Assembly: GCA_030123565.1 (NCBI GenBank)
Contig: CP126122.1
Span: forward strand, 2,804,800-2,868,799
DNA: 64,000 nt
Origin: Nitrospira sp.
Lineage (GTDB): Bacteria; Nitrospirota; Nitrospiria; Nitrospirales; Nitrospiraceae
Reading direction: 5' to 3'
Shown here piece after piece: positions 17,591-26,648 of this stretch. Numbering within the stretch: position 1 is the first letter of the stretch; every line of letters starts with the position of its first letter. Under the pieces are notes generated by a model. The model had not been told where the DNA came from and searched no databases. It worked only from the letters and a program-made list of their open reading frames with translations. The translations under genes were made by a program, and so were the position numbers.

Positions 17591-17691
17591 ACGAGCCGTC
17601 CAGCAAGGCCGCAGCGAGGCGCACGACGCGACAAATAAGGAGCGTCCAGTCTGTGCGCGCCCGCGAGTCGGTGAGCGGGCAGTGTCTTGGG

Positions 17692-17721
17692 CCTCAACGT
17701 ACCCTCGGGGGTACGTTGAGG
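17692..17721. repeat. 13-bp perfect inverted repeat upstream of the lipoprotein gene
   Basis: CCTCAACGTACCC and GGGTACGTTGAGG with a TCGG loop. It lies between the molybdoenzyme stop (17770) and the lipoprotein start, so it could terminate the former or act as an operator of the latter. No T run follows on either strand. Confidence 0.5.
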
Positions 17722-17769
17722 GTCTGAACGACGCGAGAACGAAGCTGGCGGCTTGTTTGACCATCCTGA

Positions 17770-18540
17770 TTAGATCCCCGCGTACCATTCATACCCCTGA
17801 TCTTCCCAATATCCCCCCTTGCCCCCGCCGATGCCGGCCAGCGACTCGACCAGTTCGATGCGCATCACATACTTGGCCTGCTTGTACCCGAGTTGGCGTT
17901 CAAAGCGGAGACGCAGCGGCGCCCCATGGGAAATATCCAACGGCCGGTCGTTCAGTTCATAGGCCAGGATCGTTTGCGGATGATACAGGTCCTGCACGGC
18001 CATGCTCTCGTAATAGGCAATACCTTCATCATCGACGTCTGCACAGCGGAACACCGCGTATCGTGCCTTCGTGAGAGGCTGTACCCTGTGCATCAGATCA
18101 CCCAAAGGCACGCCGGTCCATTTGCCGATGGCACTCCAACCCTCGACACAATCGTGGCGTGTGATCTGCGTACGTGACGGCAACTCCCTCAGCGCAACCA
18201 ACGACCAGCTGTTCGGATTTCGGACCAGCCCGACGACCTCCAACTTCCAGTCGGCAAAATCGGTTGCAGCCATGGCGGCATAGGCCTCGGTTCCGGGATC
18301 GGTATTCCCGTTGGCGGGAAAGACCCTGGACAGGTCCGCCTCGTTGTATTCCTTGGCCAACGCATCATGAGGTGTGAGGATTCGTTGGGCGCGATCGGTC
18401 AGTTGTTCTGTCCGACTCAAGACGGCGGGGAACCAGCTGCTTTGGGCTAGATTGTCGCAGCCGGTCAACGCGAACAGACTTGCCGTCCCGACCATACCCC
18501 TCAGAAACTGCCGCCGTCCCATCGCAGTGCTAGACTTCAT
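17770..18540 (-). CDS. Tat-exported molybdopterin oxidoreductase (YedY/MsrP-like domain)
   Basis: 256 residues from an ATG with GGAAGGAG just upstream. The N-terminus MGRRQFLRGMVGTASLFALT is a twin-arginine signal followed by LTGC, so the mature protein may also be lipidated at Cys28. The Mo-binding cysteine is Cys131 in ITRHDCVEGWSAIGKWTGVP. PLRLRFERQLGYKQAKYVMRIEL completes the single oxidoreductase domain. The start overlaps by 11 bases the end of a cytochrome b561 gene, which probably supplies or takes electrons as MsrQ does for MsrP. The substrate is unknown. Confidence 0.87.
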   Translation of the reverse strand: MKSSTAMGRRQFLRGMVGTASLFALTGCDNLAQSSWFPAVLSRTEQLTDRAQRILTPHDALAKEYNEADLSRVFPANGNTDPGTEAYAAMAATDFADWKLEVVGLVRNPNSWSLVALRELPSRTQITRHDCVEGWSAIGKWTGVPLGDLMHRVQPLTKARYAVFRCADVDDEGIAYYESMAVQDLYHPQTILAYELNDRPLDISHGAPLRLRFERQLGYKQAKYVMRIELVESLAGIGGGKGGYWEDQGYEWYAGI

Positions 18541-19363
18541 GGCGCACTCCTTCCTGCTTGACGACAAACCAGCCCGTGACCATCGAACGCAGGTTGTTCA
18601 AAAACCCCGTCAGGATCACTTGTGACACGTGGATCACGATAAACCCGACAAATGAGAAACAGGCGATAAAGTGGATCGTGCGCGCTGACTGTCGTCCGCC
18701 GAAAAGGGTTAGGAGCCAGGGAAAGGCTGTATCGATGGTCGGCGACATCGTGAGGCCCGTCAGGATAATCAGCGGAGCCAATCCGAAGAGCACGATCAGG
18801 TAGGCGAGTTTCTGCAAGACGTTGTAGCGCTTCGCCTCGTCACCGGACGGATGTCGCAGGCGAATGTGGTCTTTGAGCGAGGTGCCGATGGTGCGGAGAT
18901 CGCGCCCGGTCGGTACAAGGTCCCGCGTAAGGTGGCGGCTCACCAACGCATAGGCGGCGAAGAGGACCCCGTTGATGACGAAGAGCCAGGCAAAGAAGAG
19001 GTGCCACTGCCGTCCCATCGCCAGCCACTTCGAACTGGGAATCGTGGCCCAAGCAGGGAAGGCACGAACCGAGTTGTTGGAGTAGCCCAGCAGACCGGTC
19101 GTCTCCAGCTGATAGCTGCCGATAGTCGTAATGCCCATGATCCGACCGTCATCCCCCTTGGCCGCACGGATCGAGAGAATCGGTCGATCTCGATCCGACC
19201 GATCACCCCAATAGAGCGCCGGATGCGCATTGAAAATCTGCAGCCCGCTCATGATCAGGACGAACAGGCAGACGACATTGAACCAATGCCCGATCCGCAC
19301 CGGGAGGACATGGCGATAGACTCGTTCGATCGAGGCCGATTCTCGCTGCAGACAGGGTGTCAT
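18530..19363 (-). CDS. Cytochrome b561-type membrane subunit
   Basis: 277 residues from an ATG with AGGAGG six bases upstream. Four hydrophobic helices are visible: IGHWFNVVCLFVLIMSGLQI, WHLFFAWLFVINGVLFAAYA, LIVLFGLAPLIILTGLTMS and HFIACFSFVGFIVIHVSQVI. Histidines in the first, second and fourth are placed to ligate two b haems. An extracytoplasmic insert between helices 1 and 2 contains ALYWGDRSDRDRP. It resembles the thiosulfate reductase/Ni-Fe hydrogenase b-type family and likely links the following Tat molybdoenzyme to the quinone pool. Confidence 0.88.
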   Translation of the reverse strand: MTPCLQRESASIERVYRHVLPVRIGHWFNVVCLFVLIMSGLQIFNAHPALYWGDRSDRDRPILSIRAAKGDDGRIMGITTIGSYQLETTGLLGYSNNSVRAFPAWATIPSSKWLAMGRQWHLFFAWLFVINGVLFAAYALVSRHLTRDLVPTGRDLRTIGTSLKDHIRLRHPSGDEAKRYNVLQKLAYLIVLFGLAPLIILTGLTMSPTIDTAFPWLLTLFGGRQSARTIHFIACFSFVGFIVIHVSQVILTGFLNNLRSMVTGWFVVKQEGVRHEV

Positions 19364-19403
19364 GATTTGCCTCCTTGTGCTGAAGCAGGCCGTCTGGATA
19401 TGG

Positions 19404-19429
19404 GTCACGGCTTCCGGCGGTTCCTTACA
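19404..19429 (-). promoter_or_regulatory. ECF-type promoter motif, site 2 (cytochrome b561 operon)
   Basis: TGTAAG at 19429-19424, 16 bases, then TGAC at 19407-19404, 40 bases before the cytochrome b561 ATG. Confidence 0.6.
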
Positions 19430-19572
19430 AGCTTGCAGCAGAAGGCTCTGCAGGACGTAAATCCAATCAGGGGCAATGGCGGAGGAAAGTTAGGGTACTT
19501 CCTAGTGATAAAAGGCTTCCGTATTTTCTAGGATGCCCTTCGAGAGAGGTGGAAATCACCGAGCGAGGCAGC

Positions 19573-19794
19573 ATGAACTGTCATCGATGCAACGGCTTGA
19601 TGTTTCCCGTCGATCTTCGAGATTGGGAAGGCGGGCTCATGAATCATCAGGCTGCAGCCTGGCGCTGTTTCGCCTGCGGCGATATCGTCGATCAGCTCAT
19701 CCGCATGAATCGGGATCGTCCACAGGACGATCCCGAAGAGCGGCGAAGGAGAGGGGCTCGACACCGTGTCGGTGCACGGGGCCTCTTGCGTTAA
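19573..19794 (+). CDS. Small zinc-ribbon protein
   Basis: 73 residues with two CxxC pairs: MNCHRCNGLMFPVDL and WRCFACGDIVDQLI. This is a compact zinc ribbon. The C-terminus is Arg-rich, which fits nucleic-acid contact. The ATG at 19573 has GAGG four bases upstream; an in-frame start 24 bases earlier is possible. The function is unknown. It is convergent with the small basic protein at 19819. Confidence 0.6.
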   Translation: MNCHRCNGLMFPVDLRDWEGGLMNHQAAAWRCFACGDIVDQLIRMNRDRPQDDPEERRRRGARHRVGARGLLR

Positions 19795-19818
19795 ACGGAC
19801 AGGTCCGGTCACGACCGA

Positions 19819-20031
19819 TCAACGGGCCTTGCCGCGTTTGGGAACCTTCACACCGGCTTTCCGCGCCTTGGACAGACCGATCGCAATCGCCTGTTTGCGA
19901 GACTTCACCCGGTGCTTGCCGCGCTTCATATGGTCCATTTCTTCCTTGACGAACTCTCCTGCCTGTGTCGTGGCAGCCTTTCCTTGCCGTTTCGCCCGAC
20001 GGGCCCGTTGTATCGTCCTTTTTTCCGGCAT
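19819..20031 (-). CDS. Small basic DUF6496-type protein
   Basis: 70 residues, very Lys/Arg-rich. The segment MKRGKHRVKSRKQAIAIGLS followed by KARKAGVKVPKRG matches the DUF6496 signature found in short, stress- or DNA-associated bacterial proteins of unknown role. The ATG has AGGAGG six bases upstream. It may bind nucleic acid; this is inferred from charge only. Confidence 0.75.
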   Translation of the reverse strand: MPEKRTIQRARRAKRQGKAATTQAGEFVKEEMDHMKRGKHRVKSRKQAIAIGLSKARKAGVKVPKRGKAR

Positions 20032-20521
20032 GAGATTCCTCCTTCATGGTATTGGGGCGTGAGCACGACTTTGATGAAGATCGCTATCCGTTGCACATAT
20101 CGGATCCATTGATCCTCTACATTTGATCCTATACCTCAGCAAGAGCAATGCCTGGTCATGGCGACCATACGACAAGGGGCGAATGACCTGGCAGGCTTTC
20201 ATACGGGAACGATCGACACGAAGGTCATGAGCGAGCAGGGCTTGCCGTATTCGTACAATTCTTCCCGATCAGCCCTAAGGAGAGGGTGTAGCGACAGCGG
20301 TCTGGGAACGGCCCCTATTCCGCTGTTTATTCGGGATAGATTGTCCCCTGAAAGACATTCTGTCCCGCTTGCACCGCCTCATCGTAAGAACCAAACAGGT
20401 GCGCGATCCTCTGTTTTCGGACAAGAGGCCTTATTCGTCGGTGGTGGCCCTTCGGCGCGTCTCTTGCTTGGAGTAGGGACCATATAGTGATTTCGGTCAC
20501 TACCAAGGTGAAGGAGAGATT
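20032..20521. other. 490-base spacer without a supported gene
   Basis: No reading frame here looks coding. A 6-bp inverted repeat, TAGTGA-N6-TCACTA, at 20485-20502 sits just upstream of the next ribosome site and overlaps a TATAGT word, so it may be a promoter/operator of the gene at 20522. Confidence 0.35.
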
Positions 20522-21370
20522 ATGCAAAAGATAACGACTGCGAACCTCATCGGATATGTCCGCCGCCTTATGATGGCATCCATGGCCTCATGGGTCGCAC
20601 TCGCTCAGCCTTTCCCCATGACATCAGCCGATGCATCCCGACCAGCGGATGGTGAAGCGGATCAGCTGTTGAAGGATGCCGATCAATTGCTCAAAAGCAA
20701 CCGGTCGGTATTGGGAAAAGTGCAAGCCGTCACGTCCGATCAGATCAAAGTGGACGTCGGGGAAATCAATCCCCGTTTTCTCCCCCTCAAGCAGTTGCAG
20801 GAAAAAGGACTCTCTACGATCAAAGAAGGAGAGGTTCTGATCATTATGCTGAACGCCCAGAACCTTCTCGTGGATTTTCATCCGCTCGATGGAGTTTCGA
20901 GCAACCATACGATCATTCGAGGAGAGATTGCTCAGCGCCTGCCCATCGGTCAGGAGTCAGTGGTGGTCAAATCCGGCGGGAAGGATCAATCCTTTACCAT
21001 CCGATCACAGGCACGGAGCAAGGTAGCGGCGATACCGATCAGGGTTCCTGCAGTCTTCCTCATCGACGAAACCAATCAGATCGCCGATGCGACGTTTACC
21101 GACCTTCGAGCCGCGAAGGAAGCGGAACAACAGCCCGAACGAAAATCTCCGACCAAAGGAGCCCACCAGCGGGTCGATGGTACGGTGACCGCGCCGTTGA
21201 GGGGAAATCGCATCACGATTCAAACCGGGAACGGCTCGGAGAAACCCTTCGAGGTGCGAGAGCTGCTTCACCGGAAGGTCGCCGGGCTGCGAAAAGGGGA
21301 TGCGGTGATTCTACTGGTCGATACGGATAATAAGGTTATCGATGTGGCGATCCCCCCGGCCGCTCGATGA
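20522..21370 (+). CDS. Exported protein of unknown function with a duplicated domain
   Basis: 282 residues, ATG preceded by AAGGAGAG. A signal peptide is likely, with a probable cut near residues 36-40 (ALAQPFPMTSADA). The mature part appears to contain two related beta-rich units: VLGKVQAVTSDQIKVDVGEI to EGEVLIIMLNAQNLLVDFHP, and VDGTVTAPLRGNRITIQTGN to KGDAVILLVDTDNKVIDVAI. Each ends in a (E/K)G(D/E)xVxIxLxxxNxVxD pattern. This suggests a small OB- or SH3-like barrel used twice. No family name can be given. Confidence 0.65.
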   Translation: MQKITTANLIGYVRRLMMASMASWVALAQPFPMTSADASRPADGEADQLLKDADQLLKSNRSVLGKVQAVTSDQIKVDVGEINPRFLPLKQLQEKGLSTIKEGEVLIIMLNAQNLLVDFHPLDGVSSNHTIIRGEIAQRLPIGQESVVVKSGGKDQSFTIRSQARSKVAAIPIRVPAVFLIDETNQIADATFTDLRAAKEAEQQPERKSPTKGAHQRVDGTVTAPLRGNRITIQTGNGSEKPFEVRELLHRKVAGLRKGDAVILLVDTDNKVIDVAIPPAAR

Positions 21371-21399
21371 TCCCCCGCATGCCTCCGTCGCAGGCCCGC

Positions 21400-22773
21400 T
21401 TAGCCGGCACCGTATTCGGCGGCCATGCCATACTGCCGGAGTTTGCGGAGCAGGGTCTTGCGATGAATGCCGAGAATCACCGCCGAACGACCGAGATCAC
21501 GATCGTGAGAATCCAGGACCCTGAGAATGTGGTCACGCTCCAGCTCCTCCAGCGTGGCCCATCCCTGGGCCTGGGCCACAGTCTGTTGGGTCACCTGTTG
21601 CACCACCGCCGGCAGATCTTCGGGATAGATCACGGAATGGGGGCTCAAGGTTACGGCCCGTTCGACGGCATGCTCCAATTCACGGACGTTGCCCGGCCAC
21701 CAGTATTGCACCAACAACTGCATGGCCTCCGGAGAAATGTCCGTGATGGGCGGTGTTTTCATATCGCCGTACATCTGCATGAATCTCCGGGCAAGAACGG
21801 GAATATCGTCGGACCGGTCACGGAGAGGAGGAATGTCGAGCGTGACCACGTTCATGCGATAGAACAAATCCTCTCGAAACGTGCCCGCCCTGACGAGCGG
21901 TTCAAGCAGCTTCTTCGAGGCTGCGATCATGCGCACGTCAAGGGTCTTGGAAGCGGTGCTTCCGAGCGGCCGAATCTCTTTCTCCTGCATGACGCGCAAT
22001 AGTTTGCCCTGCAAGGCGAGGGAAAGGTCCGCGACTTCATCCAGGAAACAGGTGCCGGAATGGGCCTTTTCGAGGAGGCCCTTGCGGGCGGAAACGGCTC
22101 CGGTAAACGAACCTCGCTCATGGCCGAAAAGCTCGGATTCCAACAGCGTTTCGGCCAGCGCGCCACCGTCCACCGTCACGAAAGGGCCGGCGGAACGAGG
22201 ACTATGTTCATGGATCGCGCGCGCGATGAGTTCTTTGCCCGTCCCGCTCTCCCCTTGCAGCAGCACCGTGCTGTCGGCCTGCGCGACACGAGCGATGGAT
22301 TTGTAGACGCTCACCATGGCGGGGCTGCTGCCGACCAGGTTCTCAAACGGACATCGGCTCGTCGTAGACGCCTGCCGCTCGTGGTCCGGCCAGGGGGCCT
22401 GTTTCTGTTCGAGCGCACGGCGGGCAACCTGTCGCACCTCGTCGACGAGAAAGGGTTTGCTCAGGTAATCGAAGGCGCCGGCCTTGAGACCGTCCACGGC
22501 GGTCTTGAGCGAGCCATTGGCCGTCATCAGAACCACCGGCATGTCCCGCGCTTGCGCCCGTAATTCCGCGAGGAACGCCAGCCCATCCATCTCCGGCAGA
22601 TGCAGGTCGGTCAGGATGAGATCCGGCGAGGATGTTTCCACATTTTTGTAGACGGTTTGCGGATCCGACGCGGAGGAAATCTCATATCCCTCCTTCACAA
22701 GAATATCTTGAAGAACCGCAACCGTCTCGGCATCGTCGTCTACGATCAGAGCATGCGGATGTCCGGATCTCAT
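21400..22773 (-). CDS. NtrC-family sigma-54-dependent response regulator
   Basis: 457 residues. The receiver domain has acidic pocket Asp12-Asp14, phospho-acceptor Asp56 in LILTDLHLPEMDG and a lysine in FDYLSKPF. The AAA+ domain has Walker A GESGTGKE, the sigma-54-contacting loop as ERGSFTGA (Ser in place of the usual Ala), Walker B-type CFLDEVADLSLALQ and the R-finger region. A Fis-type helix-turn-helix ends the protein (LGRSAVILGIHRKTLLRKLR). No histidine kinase is adjacent, so its partner is elsewhere. Its targets cannot be read from position alone. Confidence 0.93.
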   Translation of the reverse strand: MRSGHPHALIVDDDAETVAVLQDILVKEGYEISSASDPQTVYKNVETSSPDLILTDLHLPEMDGLAFLAELRAQARDMPVVLMTANGSLKTAVDGLKAGAFDYLSKPFLVDEVRQVARRALEQKQAPWPDHERQASTTSRCPFENLVGSSPAMVSVYKSIARVAQADSTVLLQGESGTGKELIARAIHEHSPRSAGPFVTVDGGALAETLLESELFGHERGSFTGAVSARKGLLEKAHSGTCFLDEVADLSLALQGKLLRVMQEKEIRPLGSTASKTLDVRMIAASKKLLEPLVRAGTFREDLFYRMNVVTLDIPPLRDRSDDIPVLARRFMQMYGDMKTPPITDISPEAMQLLVQYWWPGNVRELEHAVERAVTLSPHSVIYPEDLPAVVQQVTQQTVAQAQGWATLEELERDHILRVLDSHDRDLGRSAVILGIHRKTLLRKLRQYGMAAEYGAG

Positions 22774-22958
22774 CGTTTCCCCCTCAAGACAGAGAACGAC
22801 TCTTCTCGTTCAGCATGTACCGTACTCCGGGGGAAAAGCATGGGAACCTGGATGAAACCCTGGTCGTGAATCTAGGTGTTCCAGGGTCTGGAAGGCGAGC
22901 CGACAGACGATTATACGACCGTCTCGGAGGTCGCGAGATCAGGTCCGCCGATCACCCA

Positions 22959-24062
22959 TCAATCATAGGCCACATCGACATAGACCTTGATCGCATTCTT
23001 CTCGGTTGTCAGGAGTTGCATCATCGCCCCATACTGCCCAAGCCCTGTCACCGGATGGGTCAGCAGTTTTGAAAGCCAACCGGGAAACTCCAACTCGGCG
23101 CGGCAGAGGTCGTAGACCCCCGCTTCAAAATACTCCCGATTGGCATTGACGGTTCCCACCATCACCTTGTTGCCGAGGACGAATCCCAGGTTGATCATGT
23201 CCGCCGGCACCTGCACGTTCCGGCCGCCGCCGGTGACGCTGGAGAGAATCAGGACACCGTTCTTCCCCAGATGTTCCATCGCTTCAAAGACGATCGGCGC
23301 AAAGCCGGTCGCCTCGAACATCAGATCAAAGGGCCCGTACCGCTCCGCCGCATCCTTGATGGAGACCTCCTGCGTCGAGACATAGCGCGCGCCGATTTCG
23401 GCGAGCAGTTCCGAGTTCCGATAGGGAGCCTGGTTCCGGCCGAAGCTCACCACCTCCAGCCCCCGCATGCGCAGCGATATGGCCGCCAGCATGCCGATCG
23501 TGCCGGCGCCCAGCACGGCGGCGCGTTTCGGCCGCCAGACCTTGAGTCGGCGTTGGGCCTCGTAGGCCTGGATGATCCCTTTTTCGATCACCGAGGTCGG
23601 CTCAAGCAACACGGCGACATGTTTCAACCCCTTGGGCACCTTGACGATGTACTCCGGCTCATCCACGAAGTATTCCGCCAGGTAGCCGTGCCGGAGATTG
23701 ATGCCCCTCTCGTAATAGACCTCGTCGGTCGTCATGTCATACTGGCCGATCCGGTCGTAGAAACTGCCGCCAGGCCGGCGCACGGTCGGTACCACATAGT
23801 CCCCCGGTACGAGTTCCCTGATGTTGTGACCGACTTCCACGACCAGCCCGAGGCATTCATGGCCGATCACGAGAAAGTCGTCCCCAGGGGGCGCCTGGCC
23901 GTACTCAGCTGCGTTGATTTCCTTGTCCGTGCCGTCGACGCCGACACGCAACACTTGGACCAGTACCCCGCGCCCGTTTGAGATCTCGTGGACGGAAGGC
24001 TTGGGTAGCTCGGCGAGATGGATCGAGTTGGCTTGCCCCGGAATAACGGCCACGGCTTTCAT
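22959..24062 (-). CDS. Zinc-type alcohol/glucose dehydrogenase family protein (glucose 1-dehydrogenase-like)
   Basis: 367 residues of the medium-chain dehydrogenase superfamily. The catalytic-zinc region has VGVDGTDKEIN and IGHECLGLVVEVG. The NAD(P) motif is AAVLGAGTIGMLAAISL. Features such as LLEPTSVIEKGIIQAYEAQR and the C-terminal helix with TGLGQYGAMMQLLTTEKNAI match glucose/aldose 1-dehydrogenases of the archaeal-type Gdh family, which take NAD(P) and aldoses. Substrate choice is uncertain. An ECF-type promoter motif lies upstream, just after cydB. Confidence 0.82.
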   Translation of the reverse strand: MKAVAVIPGQANSIHLAELPKPSVHEISNGRGVLVQVLRVGVDGTDKEINAAEYGQAPPGDDFLVIGHECLGLVVEVGHNIRELVPGDYVVPTVRRPGGSFYDRIGQYDMTTDEVYYERGINLRHGYLAEYFVDEPEYIVKVPKGLKHVAVLLEPTSVIEKGIIQAYEAQRRLKVWRPKRAAVLGAGTIGMLAAISLRMRGLEVVSFGRNQAPYRNSELLAEIGARYVSTQEVSIKDAAERYGPFDLMFEATGFAPIVFEAMEHLGKNGVLILSSVTGGGRNVQVPADMINLGFVLGNKVMVGTVNANREYFEAGVYDLCRAELEFPGWLSKLLTHPVTGLGQYGAMMQLLTTEKNAIKVYVDVAYD

Positions 24063-24113
24063 AGCTTGCTCTCCTTACTGAAGGCCTTGGTGCGATGGCA
24101 CCTGTAAGGGACA

Positions 24114-24139
24114 GTCGAGTGGGGACGCGCGATCTTACA
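24114..24139 (-). promoter_or_regulatory. ECF-type promoter motif, site 4 (glucose-dehydrogenase-like gene)
   Basis: TGTAAG at 24139-24134, 16 bases, then CGAC at 24117-24114, in the 88-base gap after cydB and about 50 bases before the ATG at 24062. Confidence 0.65.
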
Positions 24140-24150
24140 GACCAGCCAGC

Positions 24151-25185
24151 CTAGTCCTGGTCGACGTCGACCTTGCCCCAGAAGGAGCGATGGACAGTGA
24201 TCGTGTAGACGATGATGAGGCCGAACCCGATCAAAAACCACCAGAGGCCGACCTGCATCCCATACGTACCGGCGGTGGCATTGGCGATCGTGAGACTATT
24301 GCCTCGATCCGTCGTCGAGATCAGAAGGTTGGGGTAGGAGCCCCAGGCCGTGCTGGCGAGCATGGCGAGGATGAACAGGCTTGAGGCGCAGAACGAAGCC
24401 AGATCCCGATCCCTTCGTCGCAACTGGAGTGCGGCTGCCAGTGCCGCAAGGCCGGCAGCGGGAAAGAGGTACCCGATCGGATAGACGGAGTATTGCACGC
24501 GGAAGATCGGCTGGACATAGGAGATTGCGGCCAGCGCCGCGACGACCAGGCCGACGACGGCAAACCCGGCGAGCCACGCGACACACCTCGCCCGCCTCTG
24601 AAGCTCCCCGACGGTTTTCATGGCCAGATAGTTGGCGCCGTGGAGGGCGAGGATTGCGGCGCTCGCGAGCCCCATCAAGATCGTATACCAATCGAGAATG
24701 CCCGGTTCCGGTCCCGTCATCAAATCGGTCCAGAGCGGGACAAAGAAATAGCCATCTTGATTCAACGGCACGCCGCGGATCAGATTGCCCAACGCCGCCC
24801 CGAAGACGACCGCCAGCAGTGCGCTGGAGCCGGTAAACGCCAGGTCCCATAACTGCCGCCACAGCCGGTGGTCCAGGTGCGATCGCAACTCGAGGGCGAG
24901 CCCGCGGGCGATCAAGAGCCACAAGACAATGATCAGCGCGAGGTAAAAACCGCTGAACCCCGCCGCGTAGACCTTGGGAAAGGCGAAGAACAGGAGTCCG
25001 CCGGCGGCGATCAACCAGACTTCGTTGGCGGTCCAGACCGGTCCGATCGCCGCCAGGGCCCTGCGCCTGTCCGGTTCAGTACGCGCGACCAGGGGGTAGA
25101 CGATGCCGACGCCGAAGTCGAAACCGTCGAGCACGATATAGACGGCCAGCATAAAACTGACGGCGCCATACCAAAAGGTTTCCAT
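24151..25185 (-). CDS. cydB: Cytochrome bd-type quinol oxidase subunit II
   Basis: 344 residues with about eight membrane helices. The N-terminus METFWYGAVSFMLAVYIVLD, continuing GFDFGVGIVYPLV, is diagnostic of CydB. GPVWTANEVWLIAAGGLLFF and ALHGANYLAMKTVGELQRRA also match. It begins 17 bases after cydA, forming the usual cydAB pair. Subunit II is structural and holds a quinone or lipid-like cofactor; the haems are in subunit I. No separate CydX-like peptide was found. Confidence 0.94.
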   Translation of the reverse strand: METFWYGAVSFMLAVYIVLDGFDFGVGIVYPLVARTEPDRRRALAAIGPVWTANEVWLIAAGGLLFFAFPKVYAAGFSGFYLALIIVLWLLIARGLALELRSHLDHRLWRQLWDLAFTGSSALLAVVFGAALGNLIRGVPLNQDGYFFVPLWTDLMTGPEPGILDWYTILMGLASAAILALHGANYLAMKTVGELQRRARCVAWLAGFAVVGLVVAALAAISYVQPIFRVQYSVYPIGYLFPAAGLAALAAALQLRRRDRDLASFCASSLFILAMLASTAWGSYPNLLISTTDRGNSLTIANATAGTYGMQVGLWWFLIGFGLIIVYTITVHRSFWGKVDVDQD

Positions 25186-25202
25186 CGCGATGTGCTTTCC
25201 TG

Positions 25203-26564
25203 CTACGCCTGGTCGCCGCTCGGATCACCCACCGGATGAGCGTCGGCCACGCTCGGTCCATGCCGGATCGTTTCGGCGAACAAAAAGAGAAAGAGGATGC
25301 CCAGCAGCAAATACAATCCGAGAAAGCCCAACAGGGTAAACAGCGCATTGCCAGAATGGACCAGGGGCGACGTCCCATCGGCCGTACGCAGCAGACCGTA
25401 GACCAGCCAGGGCTGGCGACCGAGCTCGGCCGTCATCCAGCCGGCCGTGTTCGCAATGTAGGGAAAGGGCGCGGACAACATAATGAGCCAGAGCAGCCAG
25501 GGAGCAGTGAACAGACGTCCCCTCCACAACCACAGCAACGCGAGCCCCATGGTTGCAGCAAGAATCGTCCCCAATCCCGCCATGATGTGGTACGAGTAAT
25601 ACAGCAGCGGCAGGTTGTCCGGCCAGTCCTCGCGGGGAAAGGCATCGAGTCCCTTCACCTTGGCCCACAGGTCTTCATATACCAGGAAGCTGAGGGCTCT
25701 GGGTATCTCCAAGGGATTGTCGATCGTCATGGTTTCCATGTTCGGCTGACCGACCAGCAAAATACCGGCTCCGCGCTCGGTGCGGAACAGGCCTTCAAAA
25801 GCTGCGCCCTTGACCGGCTGATGCTCGAAGACCTGTCGCGCATTTTCGTGGCCGGTCGGAAAAATCATGAGCGCCGAAGCGATGGCCCCGGCGACGACGC
25901 CGGTGCGGAGGCACGTCTTGGCATGGACCATATGTTGACCCGACAGCAGGTAGAAGGCTCCCAGCGCCGCCATGACGAACGAGCCGGTCACCACTGCGGC
26001 GGTCATGTTGTGCATGTACTGCCAGAGGAGCCAGGGATTCGTCAGCAAACCGGACAGGCTGTCCACGAACAAGCGGCCGTCGGCAGCGACGCTGTAGGCC
26101 ACGGGATGTTGCATCCAGGCATTCGTCGCGAGGATGAAATAGCCTGAGAGCCAGGAACCAAGGAACAGCATCAGGGCGGCAACCCACTGAATGCGCCGGC
26201 TGAAGCGGCCTTCTCCGAACAGGAGAATGCCCAGGAACGACGATTCCAGAAAAAATGCGAAGAGCCCTTCCATCGCGAGCGTCTGCCCGATGACCCCGCC
26301 GGCAAAGGTGGAAAACTTCGCCCAGTTCGTCCCGAACTGAAACTCCAGCGGAATACCGGTCACCACGCCGAAGGCGAAACTCAATGCGAAGATCTTCGTC
26401 CAGAACAGCGCGACGCAATGGTAGTGTTCCTCGCCGCTCGTCAGGGCCCTGGTCCTGAAATACATCAGCAACAGGGCCAAGCCCATCGTCAATTGTGGAA
26501 AAAGATAATGGAAGGTCGCCGTGACTGCGAATTGCAACCGGTCGTACGGCAATGCGGTTTCCAT
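25203..26564 (-). CDS. cydA: Cytochrome bd-type quinol oxidase subunit I
   Basis: About 453 residues from the ATG at 26564; a GTG 18 bases upstream is also in frame. The haem b595 histidine is in TATFHYLFPQLTMG. The haem b558 histidine is in WQYMHNMTAAVVTG. VTGIPLEFQFGTNWAKFSTF and GWMTAELGRQPWLVYGLLRT are signature blocks of CydA. The Q-loop region is of the short type. The oxidase reduces O2 with quinol in the inner membrane without pumping. It lies after a zinc-finger anti-sigma gene and may be co-transcribed from an ECF-type promoter upstream of that gene. Confidence 0.94.
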   Translation of the reverse strand: METALPYDRLQFAVTATFHYLFPQLTMGLALLLMYFRTRALTSGEEHYHCVALFWTKIFALSFAFGVVTGIPLEFQFGTNWAKFSTFAGGVIGQTLAMEGLFAFFLESSFLGILLFGEGRFSRRIQWVAALMLFLGSWLSGYFILATNAWMQHPVAYSVAADGRLFVDSLSGLLTNPWLLWQYMHNMTAAVVTGSFVMAALGAFYLLSGQHMVHAKTCLRTGVVAGAIASALMIFPTGHENARQVFEHQPVKGAAFEGLFRTERGAGILLVGQPNMETMTIDNPLEIPRALSFLVYEDLWAKVKGLDAFPREDWPDNLPLLYYSYHIMAGLGTILAATMGLALLWLWRGRLFTAPWLLWLIMLSAPFPYIANTAGWMTAELGRQPWLVYGLLRTADGTSPLVHSGNALFTLLGFLGLYLLLGILFLFLFAETIRHGPSVADAHPVGDPSGDQA

Positions 26565-26648
26565 GGGGGGAGACCTTACCACAGTCAGGCGCTAGGAGCG
26601 CGCATGGTCTCTGGCGCCTTGAAAGAACGGCGGGCTGAGGCAGAAGGA

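Noticed and set aside
17591..17788. Longer N-terminus for the lipoprotein ending at 16379
   Set aside because: The extension would be translated through the 13-bp inverted repeat and would put the lipoprotein signal about 85 residues inside the protein, so it was not used.
20158..20527. Open frames on both strands in the 20.0-20.5 kb spacer
   Set aside because: No ribosome site, no domain and odd composition; the real gene begins at 20522 with a good ribosome site.
24103..24128. TGTAAG on the plus strand after the glucose-dehydrogenase-like gene start
   Set aside because: At 16 bases it is followed by ACGC rather than NGAC, and it faces no plus-strand gene.
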